A DNA stretch of 38,609 bases. Source: Desulfovirgula sp. (GTDB lineage: Bacteria; Bacillota; Desulfotomaculia; Desulfotomaculales; Nap2-2B). The DNA lies in the NCBI GenBank assembly GCA_020725585.1, contig DYES01000012.1:1-38609 (forward strand). Reading direction: 5' to 3'. The position numbers and the translations under genes are program-made. Below, one piece after another: positions 23,898 through 31,442 of this stretch (the first letter of the stretch is position 1; every line of letters starts with the position of its first letter). The notes under the pieces are model-generated. The model worked only from the letters and a program-made list of their open reading frames with translations, did no database searches and had not been told where the DNA came from.

Positions 23898-24989
23898 ATG
23901 GCCAGGGTGAAACGAATTGGACTGCTTACGGGAGGCGGAGACGCTCCCGGTTTAAATGCGGTAATCAGGGCGGTGGTGAAGACCGCCATTAAAGAATACG
24001 GCCTTGGTGTGGTAGGGTTTTTGAACGGCTTCGGAGGCCTCATTAAAAACCAGGCCCGGGAACTGACAGAAAAAGACGTGGTGGGAATCCTGCCGCGGGG
24101 AGGAACCATCCTGGGGACCACAAACCGTGATAACCCCTTTCACTACCCCGTGGTTAAAGAAGGAAAAAAGGTTTTTGTCGACGTTTCCGACCGGATTTTC
24201 GAAAACATAAGCATTCAGGAAGTGGACGCCTTGATTGTGATCGGGGGAGACGGCAGTTTAGCCATTGCCAGGGAATTGTATGAAAAAGGTTTACCGGTAG
24301 TGGGAGTGCCGAAGACCATCGACAACGATCTGGCGGCCACCGATCAGACCTTTGGCTTTGACACGGCGCTCACCACCGCCATGGAAGCGCTGGACAAACT
24401 GCACACCACCGCCGAATCCCACCACCGCGTGATGGTGCTGGAAGTAATGGGTCGCTATGCGGGATGGATCGCCCTCACCGCCGGAATAGCTGGAGGGGCC
24501 GACGTAATCTTAATCCCCGAAATACCTTACCAGATCGATAAAGTGGTAGAAAAAATTACAGAGCGCGGGAAGCAGGACAAAAAATTCAGCATTATCGTCG
24601 TTGCCGAAGGGGCAAAACCGGAGGGAGGAGAAATGGTGGTCCAGAAAACGGTCGAGGATAGTTACGATCCCATCCGTCTGGGCGGCATTGGCCACGTCGT
24701 CGCCCAGCAGGTGGAGGAGATGACCGGCAAGGAAACGCGGGTGACCATTTTGGGCCACCTGCAGCGGGGTGGCTCGCCAACGGCGTTCGACCGCATTCTG
24801 GCCACCCGTTACGGCACCATGGCCGTTAACCTGATCATGGAAGGCCGTTTTGGGGAAATGGTCTGTTTGTCGGGCACAAAAATCACTTCTGTTCCTCTTG
24901 GAGAAGGCGCGGGGAAAATGCGCCAGGTGCCCCTGGACAGCGACTTAATCCGCTCCGCCCGGCAACTGGGAATCAGCCTGGGAGATTAA
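23898..24989 (+). CDS. pfkA: 6-phosphofructokinase, mixed-type (group III)
   Basis: It phosphorylates fructose 6-phosphate to the 1,6-bisphosphate in glycolysis. The N-terminal GGGDAPGLNAVIRAVV and the catalytic PKTIDNDL (138-145) are intact. The donor-site pair is GGDGS with Gly119 and Lys139. Gly at the first site is typical of ATP enzymes and Lys at the second is typical of PPi enzymes, the combination seen in the mixed-substrate branch. The phosphoryl donor is therefore uncertain; an ATP enzyme is most likely by family. The ATG at 23898 has GGGGGAGGG upstream. A terminator follows at 25012. Confidence 0.93.
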   Translation: MARVKRIGLLTGGGDAPGLNAVIRAVVKTAIKEYGLGVVGFLNGFGGLIKNQARELTEKDVVGILPRGGTILGTTNRDNPFHYPVVKEGKKVFVDVSDRIFENISIQEVDALIVIGGDGSLAIARELYEKGLPVVGVPKTIDNDLAATDQTFGFDTALTTAMEALDKLHTTAESHHRVMVLEVMGRYAGWIALTAGIAGGADVILIPEIPYQIDKVVEKITERGKQDKKFSIIVVAEGAKPEGGEMVVQKTVEDSYDPIRLGGIGHVVAQQVEEMTGKETRVTILGHLQRGGSPTAFDRILATRYGTMAVNLIMEGRFGEMVCLSGTKITSVPLGEGAGKMRQVPLDSDLIRSARQLGISLGD

Positions 24990-25011
24990 AATTTTTAAAA
25001 AAGGATTCATT

Positions 25012-25056
25012 AAAACAGCCTGGTGCCACGGAAAAGAACACAGGCTGTTTTGTTCT
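25012..25056 (+). terminator. Rho-independent terminator after pfkA
   Basis: AAAACAGCCTG (25012-25022) pairs perfectly with CAGGCTGTTTT (25041-25051), and T-rich sequence follows. Confidence 0.75.
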
Positions 25057-25216
25057 TTGGAATTGTGAATTTTAACCCGTACGTGAAGGAACACTCCCCT
25101 TTTTTAGGAAAAATTATTTATTAAAAATAAAATTTAGGGAGAATTTGCCTATTTTCCTTTGCCGTTTTTTTGTATAATTGTAACGTAAGTAAATTTATTG
25201 AAAGGCGGGCTGTTGC

Positions 25217-25690
25217 ATGCTGACAATAGAAATTCCTGGACGAGGAGTGCTTGCCCTGGAGCATATCGTCCTTGACTTCAACGGCACGATGGCTCTGGAC
25301 GGAGTTCTTTTGCCGGGAGTGAAAGAGAGGCTGGATGTTTTGGCCGAAAAGCTGCAGGTGCATATTCTTACCGCCGATACTTTCGGCACCGGTAAAATGG
25401 CCTGCCGGGAGATCAAAGGACAGGTCCATATATTGGAGCAGGATAGGGAAGGGGCCTTATTAAAAAAGGAGTTCATTGCAGCCCTGGGAAAAGAAAAGAC
25501 AGTAGCGGTAGGGAATGGAACTAACGATACCCTCATGTTAAAAGACGCCGCCCTGGGAATTCTAGTGTTGGGACCAGAAGGCGCTTCCTGGAAAGCCTTG
25601 CAGGCCGCCGACGTGGTTGTTACCGACATTAACCAGGGGCTTGATCTCCTTTTAAATCCAAAGCGTTTGGTCGCCACTTTAAGGGCTTAA
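25217..25690 (+). CDS. HAD-family hydrolase, soluble P-type ATPase-like
   Basis: This 157-residue protein has the HAD core: motif I VLDFNGT (nucleophile Asp20), motif II TAD, the Lys of motif III in REGALLKKEF, and motif IV GNGTNDTLML. The second motif I residue is Asn22 instead of the usual Asp, as in the small COG4087-type proteins related to the phosphorylation domain of P-type ATPases. There is no cap domain and no membrane part. The substrate is unknown; a small-molecule or protein phosphatase role is a guess. The ATG at 25217 follows AAAGGCGGG. A TATAAT at 25173-25178 is a possible -10, but no good -35 was found. Confidence 0.75.
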   Translation: MLTIEIPGRGVLALEHIVLDFNGTMALDGVLLPGVKERLDVLAEKLQVHILTADTFGTGKMACREIKGQVHILEQDREGALLKKEFIAALGKEKTVAVGNGTNDTLMLKDAALGILVLGPEGASWKALQAADVVVTDINQGLDLLLNPKRLVATLRA

Positions 25691-25700
25691 ATTTTTGCTT

Positions 25701-25721
25701 CATTTTTAAAAAGTAAAAATG
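25701..25721. repeat. Inverted repeat CATTTTTA / TAAAAATG beside a ribosome site
   Basis: Eight-base arms (25701-25708 and 25714-25721) with a five-base loop end at the first base of the GAGGAGG site of the next gene. It could act as a weak terminator or affect translation of that gene. Confidence 0.3.
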
Positions 25722-25736
25722 AGGAGGCAAATCCAG

Positions 25737-26012
25737 ATGGTCTATAATTATACCGAGGAAGCGGTGAGGAGAATCCTGCCCGATATAATAAGAGATTATT
25801 TAAAAACCCACCCCCATATTTGCACCTGCGATTTGTGCAAAGATGATATTATGGCGCTTGCTTTAAATCAGCTGCCGCCGCATTACGTAGTCTCCGACAG
25901 AGGAACCATTTTTACGCAAGTCAGTTTCGACCAGATTGGCGGCAAGGCCCAGGTAGTTGCGGCCATCACCAGGGCTATCGAACAGGTTTCAAATAAGCCG
26001 AGACACCAGTAA
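25737..26012 (+). CDS. ComFB-family protein
   Basis: This 91-residue protein has the pattern of the late-competence ComFB family: NYTEEAVRRILPDIIRDY, a Cys pair region CTCDLCKDDIMALALNQLPPHYVV, and a glycine near the end. The cysteines (two CxC/CxxC) may hold zinc. The ATG at 25737 has GAGGAGG nine bases upstream and gives the family N-terminus; an in-frame ATG at 25719 precedes that ribosome site and is unlikely. Some ComFB proteins bind cyclic di-nucleotides; whether this one does cannot be told here. No com genes are nearby. Confidence 0.75.
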   Translation: MVYNYTEEAVRRILPDIIRDYLKTHPHICTCDLCKDDIMALALNQLPPHYVVSDRGTIFTQVSFDQIGGKAQVVAAITRAIEQVSNKPRHQ

Positions 26013-26049
26013 GTTCAATAACCCAAATAAAATACCAAGTTTTTACATA

Positions 26050-26077
26050 ATTTTACCATATTTTAACAAGGTAAAAT
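26050..26077. repeat. Inverted repeat ATTTTACC / GGTAAAAT
   Basis: Eight-base perfect arms with a 12-base spacer lie in the 135-base gap before the unknown exported-protein gene. No T-run follows, so it is not a clear terminator; it could be an operator. Confidence 0.3.
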
Positions 26078-26080
26078 CTG

Positions 26081-26138
26081 CCTCGCTGATGAATTATATT
26101 TTTTAAAGCTAATCTAAAAGCCTAATATAAAAGCGAGG
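26081..26138 (+). promoter_or_regulatory. Possible ribosome-site-sequestering structure
   Basis: CCTCGCT (26081-26087) is the exact complement of AGCGAGG (26132-26138), which is the ribosome site of the gene at 26148. Pairing extends by a G-T wobble. If it forms, it would hide the site. This is inference from complementarity only. Confidence 0.25.
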
Positions 26139-26147
26139 TAGAAAAAA

Positions 26148-26705
26148 ATGAATAGCCGTTCCGTAAAGAAAAGGCTCTTTTTTCTTTTCGCGAGTATTTT
26201 TTTGCCCGGTCTCTTGTTGGCCGCTTTTTTTGCAACGCACAGGGGCGAACCGGCTCAAAAAAATTTACATTTAGACTTAACCGAAGAAGACAGGCAGGAA
26301 ATAACCATGATAATCAAGGGTGCCGTGGAGGATAATAGCTGGTGGGAAGCCGCAAGCGAATGTGTATTAAGGCAATCTTTAGCACGATACTATACAGGTC
26401 CTATCCTGAACGAGATAAGCAGTGAAGCCTGGAAATTTATTTGTAAGCCAACCGATTGGTACTGGCCGGCCTTTGTCAAAGAAATTAAAATTTGCCGGTA
26501 TACCAGGAATGGGCTTTCGACCGCAGTTGAAATAGTTGAAGCGGAAGCGAAATTGGAGATAAAGGATCTGGTTTTGTGCCAAACGGAACAGGGAAAAGCC
26601 GTGTACGCATTGAAAAAGACAGGCGAAGGGTGGCGGATATTTTTTGTCCGTTACGATTGGAACACCACTGAAAAAAGCACTCGAACAGGAGATGAAACAG
26701 ATTAA
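26148..26705 (+). CDS. Unknown exported or membrane-anchored protein (185 aa)
   Basis: I do not recognise this protein. A basic start (KKR) and one hydrophobic segment (about 9-29) form a signal peptide or anchor. The rest is a soluble domain rich in Trp and aromatics (NSWWEAAS, PTDWYWPAFVKEI) and closing strands YALKKTGEGWRIFFVRYDW, which resembles small extracellular alpha+beta (NTF2-like) domains. The ATG has AAGCGAGGTA upstream. Its last 14 bases overlap the start of the glycosyltransferase gene, so the two are probably translationally coupled and may act together at the envelope. Confidence 0.65.
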   Translation: MNSRSVKKRLFFLFASIFLPGLLLAAFFATHRGEPAQKNLHLDLTEEDRQEITMIIKGAVEDNSWWEAASECVLRQSLARYYTGPILNEISSEAWKFICKPTDWYWPAFVKEIKICRYTRNGLSTAVEIVEAEAKLEIKDLVLCQTEQGKAVYALKKTGEGWRIFFVRYDWNTTEKSTRTGDETD

Positions 26706-27891
26706 AATCGCCGTTTTTTCAGACAGCTACTGTCCTTACACAAGCGGGGTGGTGCATTCGATAGAAACATTCAAGGCGGAATTGGAAGCGCTGGGCCACG
26801 ACATATATATCTTTGCCCCGTCTTATCCAAACTGGAAGGCATCCGAAGAAAAGGTCTTTCGTTTTTTCTCCGTGCCTGCTCCCACCAACCGGGATTTTTC
26901 GCTGGCGATACCTTTTGACCGGCGCCTAAAAAAAATATTTCGGATCTGGCAGCCGGATATCATACACGTTCACTCGCCATTTATCCTGGGACGCCTGGGC
27001 GCTAAATATGCCCGGGCGTTGAAAGTTCCCCTGGTTTTTACTTTTCACACCTTATACGAAGAATACGTCCATTATTTTCCTTTTGCACGCATGATTACAA
27101 AAAAATTCACCAGACTTATCGCCCGTAATTTTTGCAACCGCTGCGATCTGGTTATCGCCCCTACGGAGGCAATCAAAAAATATCTTCAGGAAATAGGTGT
27201 GCGCGTGCCAGTAGAAAGCATACCTACGGGAATAAAGATAGAGGAATTTTCTTTTTCAGACCGGAACTGGCTAAGGCGCCGCTACCAAATACCTGCTCAA
27301 GATAAGATTCTCCTTTTTGTCGGGCGTTTGGGGCAGGAGAAAAATATAGATTTTTTGCTGGAATCTTATTTCAAGGTGAATAAAGAATTGCCTGGCACTA
27401 GATTGATCCTCGTCGGCGGCGGCCCAGAAGAGCAATCGCTGAAAAAGCGGGTCACTCAGGAAGGCCTTTTGGAGAACGTGATTTTTACCGGCAAAATACC
27501 AAAAGAAGAAGTGGCTAAGTATTACGCGGGAGCAGATCTTTTTGTTTTTGCTTCGGTAACGGAAACGCAGGGCCTGGTGATCGCGGAGGCCAAGGCAGCG
27601 GGCCTGCCTGTCGTTGCGGTCAAGGCTTTTGGGGTAAGCGAAATGGTTGTAGACGGCAAAGACGGCCTTTTGACCCGCTTAAACCTAGAGGATTTTGCGC
27701 GAAAAATTTTGCTTTTGTTAAATAACGACGGCTTAAGAGAAAACTTCGCCCTTTGGGCCAGGAAAAACGCAAAAGAGAAGCTTTCCTCGCGGAACTGTGC
27801 AGTGCGCTTATTGGAAGGCTATCAAACGCTTCTTAAACTCCGCAGCCTGGATATGCAAATAACATTGCCGCCGGATCGTGAATTGAGTTGA
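26692..27891 (+). CDS. Glycosyltransferase family 4, glucosyl-diacylglycerol synthase-like
   Basis: This 399-residue GT-B enzyme has N-terminal MKQIKIAVFSDSYCPYTSGVV..., the acceptor-side HVHSPFILGRLG and FTFHTLYEEYVHYFP, and the donor-side LLFVGRLGQEKN, LVGGGPE and E-x7-E motif (TETQGLVIAEAKAAG). The sequence is closest in feel to Firmicute 1,2-diacylglycerol glucosyltransferases of GT4, so glycolipid synthesis at the membrane is likely. The frame opens at 26644 but the family start is the ATG at 26692. Its AGGAG sits directly against the ATG, so coupling to the upstream gene probably drives translation. Confidence 0.85.
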   Translation: MKQIKIAVFSDSYCPYTSGVVHSIETFKAELEALGHDIYIFAPSYPNWKASEEKVFRFFSVPAPTNRDFSLAIPFDRRLKKIFRIWQPDIIHVHSPFILGRLGAKYARALKVPLVFTFHTLYEEYVHYFPFARMITKKFTRLIARNFCNRCDLVIAPTEAIKKYLQEIGVRVPVESIPTGIKIEEFSFSDRNWLRRRYQIPAQDKILLFVGRLGQEKNIDFLLESYFKVNKELPGTRLILVGGGPEEQSLKKRVTQEGLLENVIFTGKIPKEEVAKYYAGADLFVFASVTETQGLVIAEAKAAGLPVVAVKAFGVSEMVVDGKDGLLTRLNLEDFARKILLLLNNDGLRENFALWARKNAKEKLSSRNCAVRLLEGYQTLLKLRSLDMQITLPPDRELS

Positions 27892-27940
27892 AGAGAGTGG
27901 TTGGGGAGGAGGTATTTTCGTTTTTTACCCTGAAATAATA

Positions 27941-28002
27941 AACTTGTTTACATAATATCTATTATAGGAACTTTCTTTAATTAAACAAGAACCCGTTTTT
28001 TA
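27941..28002 (+). terminator. Weak hairpin between convergent genes
   Basis: CTTGTTTA (27943-27950) pairs with TAAACAAG (27982-27989) across a 31-base AT-rich loop, and a T-run (27996-28001) follows a few bases later. This is a possible but weak terminator for the glycosyltransferase gene. Confidence 0.3.
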
Positions 28003-28017
28003 TTCTGCAAAGCCTGT

Positions 28018-28200
28018 TTAAACCTTAAGTTTATCTAAGCAAAGGATATTTTCAACGAGGCACTTGCCACAGTTATCGCACATCTTCTCTGGATCAACTC
28101 CACAAACAAAACACTCACAACAGTTATCGCAATCTTTGTTTTCTTCCAGGATACATATTTTAGGAACTTGCTTAAGTTTAGCTTTATTGATTTTAACCAT
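28018..28200 (-). CDS. Cys-rich mini-protein with duplicated CDNCxxC (60 aa)
   Basis: Unknown family. Ten of 60 residues are cysteine (16, 24, 27, 28, 30, 33, 41, 44, 47, 54). The core is two similar halves, KDCDNCCEC (22-30) and KMCDNCGKC (39-47), so an internal duplication is likely. The pattern suits zinc or an iron-sulfur cluster, but the ligand cannot be told by eye. A basic N-terminus (KINKAKLKQVPK) precedes it. The ATG at 28200 has AGAAGG upstream on the minus strand. The gene stands alone, convergent to the glycosyltransferase gene and downstream of the phospholipase terminator. Confidence 0.65.
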   Translation of the reverse strand: MVKINKAKLKQVPKICILEENKDCDNCCECFVCGVDPEKMCDNCGKCLVENILCLDKLKV

Positions 28201-28277
28201 TTTTAAAAACCTTCTTTTTAAGATAACTTAACTATTATTTTATTGCATCATTGTCTAAATTTCATTATTTCTTCCTT

Positions 28278-28317
28278 TAAATGGCTAATTTCGCGGGTAA
28301 ATGGCTAATTTCGCAGG
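28278..28317. repeat. Two-copy 20-bp tandem repeat
   Basis: TAAATGGCTAATTTCGCGGG (28278-28297) is followed directly by a second copy with one change (28298-28317). It lies in a 264-base gene-free stretch, upstream of the Cys-rich mini-protein. Confidence 0.7.
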
Positions 28318-28394
28318 CGAAAGGAAAAATAAGCAGGTAAAGTGCGCTATGTTTTCAAACGGCAAGTGCCAGTCAATTCCAAAGAAAGCCTGAG

Positions 28395-28434
28395 CCAAAA
28401 AAGAGGATTGACGGTTAATGCCCATCAATCCTTC
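28395..28434 (-). terminator. Terminator of the phospholipase-like gene
   Basis: On the minus strand AGGATTGA (28432-28425) pairs with TCAATCCT (28411-28404) and is followed closely by a run of six T. It lies about 30 bases after the stop of the gene at 28465. Confidence 0.75.
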
Positions 28435-28464
28435 AAGGTATATTATATAGAAGGAGGTAGTGGG

Positions 28465-29205
28465 TTAGTTTAATTGCGTTAGAAAATAATGCATAAACCC
28501 GGCCGTGGTCCTTTGCGCCAAGGGCAAGAGAATCCCCATTGCGTACCGTAAAAATTCTTCATTTGCTTTACTTCCTTTATTTTTATACCTATTTTTATTT
28601 CCGGCATTTCTACTTCCGGTGGGTTGATAAAATTGCTTGGCTACCCGCGCATTATGGTACACCCATTGCTCCGGTTCTTTACCCAGGCAGTAGAGGCCTT
28701 CTGATTTTATGGCAAAGGCGAAACGGTTAATTCGCGCCCAATTTTCAAAATCCTGATGACCGTCAAAAGCGACGCCATTGGCATGATGCGGGACACAAAG
28801 GTCTTGCACCAAGTGCAAAGATGCACCCATATAAAGGAAGGCAGCTGCTTTCTTGTCCTGTTTCCAAAGTCTTAGGGCCTGAGCAAAATAATACCTGCAT
28901 TCCTGGGCAGCGTTTGGCCAGGGGCCCAGCCCTTTATCTGTATCGGGATCCAGGTAATGAGCAAGACATTTCCATCCCTTGTCCGCCCAGCACGTTCCTT
29001 GATTAATAACCTCAAGATGCCTTTGCAATAAATCCGCCTCTTTATAAAAGCCATCATCAGAAAGAATTTTTATCGCCTGTTCATTGCAAAATTTGTGGGT
29101 AATTCCCTTGCTGTCCACCAGGCTATAGAGCGGATCGCCCAGAACCAGTATTTTTTTGACCACTGTCCAGGAACAATGGCTGCTCAGGAACACTTTATCG
29201 CTCAT
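28465..29205 (-). CDS. Zinc-dependent phospholipase C-like protein (246 aa)
   Basis: The sequence follows the alpha-toxin/Bacillus cereus PLC catalytic domain. Telling segments are GITHKFCNEQAIKIL, the middle GWKCLAHYLDPDTDKG, and the zinc-ligand helix GASLHLVQDLCVPHHANG followed by HQDFENWA. These enzymes hydrolyse phospholipid head groups at three zinc ions. Two things are odd. No signal peptide is visible, although relatives are secreted. The N-terminal Trp that normally becomes residue 1 and binds zinc is not found just before the first His. A Lys/Asn-rich insert (NKNRYKNKGSK) lies near the C-terminus. The ATG at 29205 has only a weak purine-rich site. It may be a cytoplasmic or non-classically exported relative. 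Confidence 0.75.
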   Translation of the reverse strand: MSDKVFLSSHCSWTVVKKILVLGDPLYSLVDSKGITHKFCNEQAIKILSDDGFYKEADLLQRHLEVINQGTCWADKGWKCLAHYLDPDTDKGLGPWPNAAQECRYYFAQALRLWKQDKKAAAFLYMGASLHLVQDLCVPHHANGVAFDGHQDFENWARINRFAFAIKSEGLYCLGKEPEQWVYHNARVAKQFYQPTGSRNAGNKNRYKNKGSKANEEFLRYAMGILLPLAQRTTAGFMHYFLTQLN

Positions 29206-29294
29206 CTTTTCTTTTAGTGCTTTTTTAGTGTTTTTTAGCTTCTGTTAATTTTCATCAAGCTATGATTGTCAGGCAAGGGGGGTTTTCGTTATCC

Positions 29295-29470
29295 CTATCC
29301 TGCTCTGTACCGCTTTTCTTTATGCGGGAGAAAACGCAAAATAACCGCCTTTTGCAAGCGAGAAATGACTTCCTTACGGCGGGCATTTAAGATCCTTACC
29401 CGGTAACCCATGCGCTGTAATTCAGCTATCGCCCTAAACAGCTGCTTTGCGCCGTTCGTATCGATAAAAT
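29295..29470 (-). pseudogene. Remnant of a STAS-like (anti-sigma antagonist) gene
   Basis: The minus-strand frame from about 29468 to the TAG at 29295 encodes FIDTNGAKQLFRAIAELQ and then MGYRVRILNARRKEVISRL, which looks like the second half of a STAS domain. There is no usable start codon in this frame and the N-terminal half is missing. A GGAGGTGA ribosome-type site lies just upstream (29509-29502) beside a GTG, but that frame reaches a stop after about 23 codons unless it shifts within the A7/T5 runs near 29471-29488. Decay or truncation is the simplest reading; a frameshifted or non-AUG gene is possible. Confidence 0.4.
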
Positions 29471-29510
29471 TTTTTTGAAAAATTTTTCTCTTCTCTCCCG
29501 TTCACCTCCA

Positions 29511-29532
29511 AGTTAACATAGTTATGTTAACT
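29511..29532. repeat. Perfect palindrome, 10-bp arms with 2-base centre
   Basis: AGTTAACATA (29511-29520) and TATGTTAACT (29523-29532) flank GT. It lies just before the ribosome-type site of the STAS-like remnant and about 40 bases after the pstA stop on the minus strand. The shape is that of an operator for a dimeric repressor. No T-run follows on either strand. Confidence 0.6.
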
Positions 29533-29570
29533 AAAGATTTTCTTTTCTTTAATGATCGGTTAATTTATCG

Positions 29571-30455
29571 TTATCCCGCAGTTAAGCGCCTGTATACGGA
29601 GCGGCCTACCCAGCGGGCGGAAAGGTTAAAGAGTAGCACGATGAGGACCAGCACTGCCGATGCCCCGTCGGCCACCCGCCGCACATCGGGAATTAAACTT
29701 TCCGAATTGATTTTCCAGATATGCACCGCCAGTGTTTCTGCAGGTCGGAAAGGATTTAACGGTGACGTAGGGCTGGTAATGTCCCAATGATGAAAATTTA
29801 AGTTGGGACTGCTCATTCCGGCTGTGTACAAAAGGGCGGCAGCTTCGCCAAACACTCTGCCCGAGGCGATAATTCCGCCGGTAATCAGCCCGGGAAGCGC
29901 GCAGGGCAAGACCACCCTCCAGATTGTTTGCCAGCGCGTGGCGCCCAGGGCCAGGCTGGCTTCCCGCAACTCGCTGGATACGCTCCGAATGGATTCTTCG
30001 GCAATGCGTACCATCAGGGGAAGGTTGATTACCGAAAGAGCCAGCGCTCCGGCCATCAACGAATAGCCCCAGCCGGTTTTGTTCACGAAAATCAAAAGGC
30101 CAAACAAACCAACGACTATGGAGGGCAAGGAAGTGAGAGTTTCGATGCAGAGACGGATCGTTTCGGTCACCCTGTTACGGCCGGCATATTCAGCCAGGTA
30201 GATACCGGCCAAAAGCCCGATCGGGAAAACAATAAGCATGGTTAAGAAGAGAAGGTAAAAGGAATTAAAAATTTGCGGCCCGATCCCTCCACCCGCCCTG
30301 ATTGTCTCCGGAGGAGAAGTTAAAAAGTGCCAGTCAATGGATTTAAAGCCGTGTAGCAAGATATAAGCCAGCAGTGAAATTAAAATGAGCAGGACAGTTC
30401 CCGCGCCCATCCAAAACATGATGGTCGCCAACCGGTCAGCCAAACGAGCGTTCAT
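29571..30455 (-). CDS. pstA: Phosphate ABC transporter permease PstA
   Basis: This is one of the two membrane subunits of the high-affinity phosphate importer. It has about six membrane segments and the permease-ATPase coupling (EAA) region EASLALGATRWQTIWRVVLPCALPGLITG. The frame extends upstream into pstC, but the ATG at 30455 overlaps the pstC stop in a TAATG junction and gives the normal N-terminus (294 residues). After the last segment the protein ends RRLTAG. The ATPase gene pstB, normally next, is not present. Confidence 0.92.
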   Translation of the reverse strand: MNARLADRLATIMFWMGAGTVLLILISLLAYILLHGFKSIDWHFLTSPPETIRAGGGIGPQIFNSFYLLFLTMLIVFPIGLLAGIYLAEYAGRNRVTETIRLCIETLTSLPSIVVGLFGLLIFVNKTGWGYSLMAGALALSVINLPLMVRIAEESIRSVSSELREASLALGATRWQTIWRVVLPCALPGLITGGIIASGRVFGEAAALLYTAGMSSPNLNFHHWDITSPTSPLNPFRPAETLAVHIWKINSESLIPDVRRVADGASAVLVLIVLLFNLSARWVGRSVYRRLTAG

Positions 30456-31339
30456 TACTGGATAACCCCCCTTCGACTTACCAGGCGGATCGTGAGGATA
30501 AAGAAAAAAGACATGAGCAGTAAAATCAAGGCCATCGACCACAGGGCATTATTCCACAGAGAACCCATGATGGTATAGCCCATGTCCATAGTAATGGCGC
30601 TGGTTAACGTGGTGACGGGGTCCAGGATCGAGGCAGGGATTTTCCGGACGTTGCCGATCACCATCTGCACTGCCAGCGCTTCGCCAAAAGCACGGGCCAA
30701 ACCCAGGACGACGCCGGTGATGATCCCCGAGCGAGCGGCCGGGACCAGGACCATCCGGATGGTTTGCCAGCGGGTTGAACCCAAAGCAAAAGCCGCGTGC
30801 TTCCACTGTTCCGGCAAGGCACGCAGGCTGTCGGTGGATACGCTGATGATGGTGGGTAAAATCATTACCGAAAGCACCAGAAAGCCGGCCATGATACTAA
30901 AGCCCTGCCCTCCCAAATGATTGCGGATGAAAGGAACGAGTACGCTTAACCCAATGTAACCGTAAACAACAGAAGGGATGCCGGCCAGCAACTCAATGGC
31001 CGGCTGAATCACCCTTTGCCCCCACCCGGGAGCAATTTCCGCAATGAAGACAGCTACGATTACACTTAAAGGGGCACTTAAGCAAACGGCTAAAAAGGAA
31101 ACAATGATGGAGCCCAGGATAAAAGGAAACGACCCCACTACTGGACCGCCCTGTTCGGAGGGGCGGTCTGGCCACCACAGGGTACCAAACAAAAACTCTT
31201 TGATGCTGACGCCGTTTACAAAAAAAGTGGAGAGTCCTTTCGTGCTGATAAAATAAATAATCGACAAAGTCAGCACGATGACCAGTCCCGCACACAGAAA
31301 GGAAAACCACTTGCCCAGCATCTCGCTGTATCTGTGCAT
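30455..31339 (-). CDS. pstC: Phosphate ABC transporter permease PstC
   Basis: This is the partner of PstA, with about six membrane segments. PstC features are the GTLWWPDRPSEQGGPVVGSFPFILGSI loop (two pieces) and the coupling region HAAFALGSTRWQTIRMVLVPAARSGIITG. Two starts are possible: the GTG at 31351 is only a base or two from GGAGG, while the ATG at 31339 has a better distance and follows a G-rich stretch, so I chose the ATG (294 residues). It overlaps pstA by one base and follows pstS by about 100 bases in the same operon. Confidence 0.92.
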   Translation of the reverse strand: MHRYSEMLGKWFSFLCAGLVIVLTLSIIYFISTKGLSTFFVNGVSIKEFLFGTLWWPDRPSEQGGPVVGSFPFILGSIIVSFLAVCLSAPLSVIVAVFIAEIAPGWGQRVIQPAIELLAGIPSVVYGYIGLSVLVPFIRNHLGGQGFSIMAGFLVLSVMILPTIISVSTDSLRALPEQWKHAAFALGSTRWQTIRMVLVPAARSGIITGVVLGLARAFGEALAVQMVIGNVRKIPASILDPVTTLTSAITMDMGYTIMGSLWNNALWSMALILLLMSFFFILTIRLVSRRGVIQ

Positions 31340-31442
31340 GTTTTCCCCCACTCCTCCTTCTTCCGTAGACTTTTAAAAAAGCCAGGTAGCCCGGTGATCC
31401 TTAGCTCACCAGGCGGCCCAGCCAGCACAACTAAAAGAGAAA

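Noticed and set aside
28278-28317. CRISPR array
   Set aside because: Only two directly adjacent copies, no spacers and no cas genes.
28451-28463. AGAAGGAGG ribosome-like site on the plus strand
   Set aside because: The nearest start (GTG) is followed by a stop after two codons; no gene can use it.
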